From assembly GCA_963834705.1 (NCBI GenBank), contig CAWICV010000015.1:124001-188000 (forward strand): 64,000 nucleotides of DNA, read 5' to 3'. The notes under the pieces are model-generated. The model saw only the letters and a program-made list of their open reading frames with translations, was not told the origin of the DNA and ran no database searches. Shown piece by piece: positions 62,331 through 64,000 of the stretch (position 1 is its first letter; the number at the start of each line of letters is the position of its first letter). The position numbers and the translations under genes are program-made. This DNA is from RYN-230 sp963834705 (GTDB taxonomy: Bacteria > Actinomycetota > Actinomycetes > Streptosporangiales > Streptosporangiaceae).

Positions 62331-62960
62331 ATGGCGACTGCGGGCAGCAACGGTAATTTCCGGCATCAGAGGATTTCCCGGGACAGGGCCAGCTGGGCAC
62401 GTATCGCGCTGGCTGGGTGCGCGGCCCTGGCCGCCGCGGCCAGTACCGCCACACCCGCGGCCGCGGCCACGCCGGCTACCGCCGCGCACCCACCGGCCGT
62501 CCGCACCCTGGTGGTCCGCACGCTAGTCGTCCGAAACCTGGGCGACGCCGGTCCCGGCTCGCTGCGCGCCGCCATCACCGCCGCCAACAGCAGGCCGGCC
62601 AGCCGCATCGTGTTCTCGGTGCGTGGCACGGTCCGGCTGGCCCGCGCGCTGCCCGCGATCCACCGCCGGGTGGCGATCGACGCCACCACGGCACCCGGTT
62701 ACCACGGGGGCCGGCCGGTCGTCGCGATCAACTTCCGCCGCCACCTGGGCCTGGTGTTCGGCCCGGGCGCGGGCGGCGCGTCGCTGCTCGGCGTGGCCGT
62801 GGACCGGGCCGGCGACGCCGGGGTCAGCCTGGTCGCCCGGGACATCACGCTGAACCACGACTACATCGGCCTGGGCCGGTTCGGCCACCCGCTGCCGAAC
62901 ACCGGGGGCCCGGTGCGGAACCTGGGCCGTGATAACCACATCCTGCGCAACCGGGTGTGA
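62331..62960 (+). CDS. Secreted protein, start of a parallel beta-helix
   Basis: 209 residues. Signal peptide (RIALAGCAALAAAASTATPA, Ala-rich cleavage region), then VVRNLGDAGPGSLRAAITAA and the turn series IVFSVRGTVRLARALPAIHR and VAIDATTAPGYHGGRPVVAI typical of right-handed beta-helix surface proteins. It ends RDNHILRNRV, so only about five coils are encoded, shorter than usual (400 or more). It may be truncated. Function unknown. Confidence 0.7.
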   Translation: MATAGSNGNFRHQRISRDRASWARIALAGCAALAAAASTATPAAAATPATAAHPPAVRTLVVRTLVVRNLGDAGPGSLRAAITAANSRPASRIVFSVRGTVRLARALPAIHRRVAIDATTAPGYHGGRPVVAINFRRHLGLVFGPGAGGASLLGVAVDRAGDAGVSLVARDITLNHDYIGLGRFGHPLPNTGGPVRNLGRDNHILRNRV

Positions 62961-63449
62961 GTCTTCTCACCCGGTTACCGGGCACGGCGGGTAACCGCAT
63001 CCAGCCGGTTAGGTTACGCAAAGTGGGTAGGTAATTCCCCAAAGTGAGATAAGAGCTGCGCGATAGCCGCGCAATTTGAGCGCTAAAAGGATGGCTAGCC
63101 GACTAGTGGGCGGATCACCGCCAGCGCCGGCGCAGCGTACACGAGGCGCCGCGGCCCAGCGTGGCATCGCCGGAGTTCACTGGCCGTGGCTTAGCTGCCG
63201 GCCAGAGGAAACCCCCGGCTGGCTGGTGCTCCGGCCGACGCCTGGTTAGGATGCTCGCGCTGACGGGTTGGCGGCCACTCAGCTAACTGGCCATAGGCTG
63301 CCTTATCAAGGACAGGTATCGGGTTAAGGGCCGGCGGGTAAACTGCCGGCCACGGGACGGTATGACGGGCTAAGCCCGGCGGAACCGGTCCCGGTCCACC
63401 GGCACTGGCGAGGGCGTCTGTGCAATCGCGGAAGGTGATGGGAGTCGGA
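62961..63449. other. Upstream region of the epimerase gene, no gene supported
   Basis: About 490 bases. A short stem GCGCGATAGCCGCGC lies near 63058. I see no riboswitch or clear promoter boxes. Confidence 0.45.
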
Positions 63450-64000
63450 ATGCGCGTCCTGGTTCTCGGCGGCGATGGGTTCTGCGGCTGGCCGACCTCG
63501 CTGTATCTGTCGGATCGTGGCCACGACGTGACCATTATCGACAACCTGAGCCGCCGCAAGATCGACATTGACCTCGAGGTGGAGTCGCTGACGCCGATCC
63601 GCCCGATCAGCGAGCGGATCAGGGTCTGGGAGGAGGTGGCCGGCCGCCAGATCGGCTTCATCAGCCTGGACCTGGCCACCGAGTACGACCGCCTCGTCGC
63701 CGTCCTGCTGGAACTCCGGCCGGACGCGATCGTGCACTTCGCCGAGCAGCGCGCCGCGCCGTATTCGATGCGCACCACCACGACCAAGCGGTACACGGTG
63801 GATAACAACGTGCGGGCCACGCACAACCTGCTCACCGCCCTGGTCGACACCGGGATCGACGCCGCCCTGGCCCACCTGGGCACGATGGGCGTCTACGGGT
63901 ACGGCTGGTCGGGCAGCGCGCCGATCCCGGAGGGGTACCTGATGGTGAAGGTGCCCACACCCGACGGGGAGCTGGAGCGGGAGATCCTGCACCCGGCCAA
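63450..64000 (+). CDS. UDP-sulfoquinovose synthase-like epimerase, 3' end outside window
   Basis: 183 codons to the window edge, from ATG 63450 (GGAG upstream; ATG 63438 also in frame). MRVLVLGGDGFCGWPTSLYL is the NAD Rossmann motif, IIDNLSRRKIDIDLEVESLT and PIRPISERIRVWEEV follow, with VHFAEQRAAPYSMRTTTTKR, AHLGTMGVYGY and the T-M-G-x-Y-G motif. These match SQD1/SqdB, which makes UDP-sulfoquinovose from UDP-glucose and sulfite. Linked sulfolipid or glycan genes would lie beyond the window. Confidence 0.85.
   Translation, partial: MRVLVLGGDGFCGWPTSLYLSDRGHDVTIIDNLSRRKIDIDLEVESLTPIRPISERIRVWEEVAGRQIGFISLDLATEYDRLVAVLLELRPDAIVHFAEQRAAPYSMRTTTTKRYTVDNNVRATHNLLTALVDTGIDAALAHLGTMGVYGYGWSGSAPIPEGYLMVKVPTPDGELEREILHPA

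Overview
The window is chromosomal DNA of a high-GC actinomycete. The evidence is the overall GC-rich codon use, actinobacterial gene families (ECF41 sigma factor, GPP34, PspC, MocR, AAC(2')-type acetyltransferase) and an actinomycete integrative and conjugative element (AICE). I cannot name the genus. No rRNA or CRISPR array is present.

Layout. (1) 1-10.6 kb is ordinary chromosome: a cut-off glutamate decarboxylase, small membrane and wall proteins, tRNA-Lys, an AceE/transketolase-like enzyme, a glutaryl-CoA-type dehydrogenase, a PspC protein, an internally deleted MFS gene, then tRNA-Glu, tRNA-Asp and tRNA-Phe. (2) 10.6-49.0 kb is a composite island in the 3' end of tRNA-Phe. Three identical 47-bp copies of the tRNA 3' end (10614, 36284, 48912) mark two elements in tandem. 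Each has its own pair of short direct repeats just inside both ends, which look like integrase arm sites. Element 1 (about 25.7 kb) has an AICE backbone on the minus strand: integrase, excisionase, a replication initiator, an FtsK/Tra-type ATPase, DUF932 and small zinc-ribbon proteins. A plus-strand regulator and Nudix gene face an HD gene. Its cargo is an IS481-like element, a two-gene unit of unknown function, a type I restriction-modification locus (hsdRSM), a DUF262/DUF1524 (GmrSD-like) gene, and a large low-GC membrane protein with a small companion. Element 2 (about 12.6 kb) keeps only the 3' end of an integrase and carries IS remnants, several unknown genes, a lipoprotein, a membrane protein and a NucS-like nuclease. 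(3) 49-64 kb is chromosome again: methyltransferase, kinase-fold protein, ECF41 sigma factor with YceI and NTF2-like genes, GPP34, AAC(2')-like acetyltransferase, a sulfatase convergent with its anaerobic maturase, an FAD monooxygenase, a carboxymuconolactone decarboxylase facing a MocR regulator, a secreted beta-helix-like protein and a cut-off sulfoquinovose-synthase-like epimerase.

Two features of the island stand out. A family of about eight roughly 120-bp repeats, all in the same orientation, is scattered between 24.7 and 47.7 kb, often abutting the 3' end of a gene or the break of a truncated transposase. In addition, island genes are full of one-base frameshifts (hsdR, hsdS, hsdM, DUF262, rep, Nudix, HD and others), while nearly all flanking chromosomal genes are intact. 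Either the cargo is decaying or the island is poorly resolved in this assembly. Several unknown island genes are nevertheless intact.
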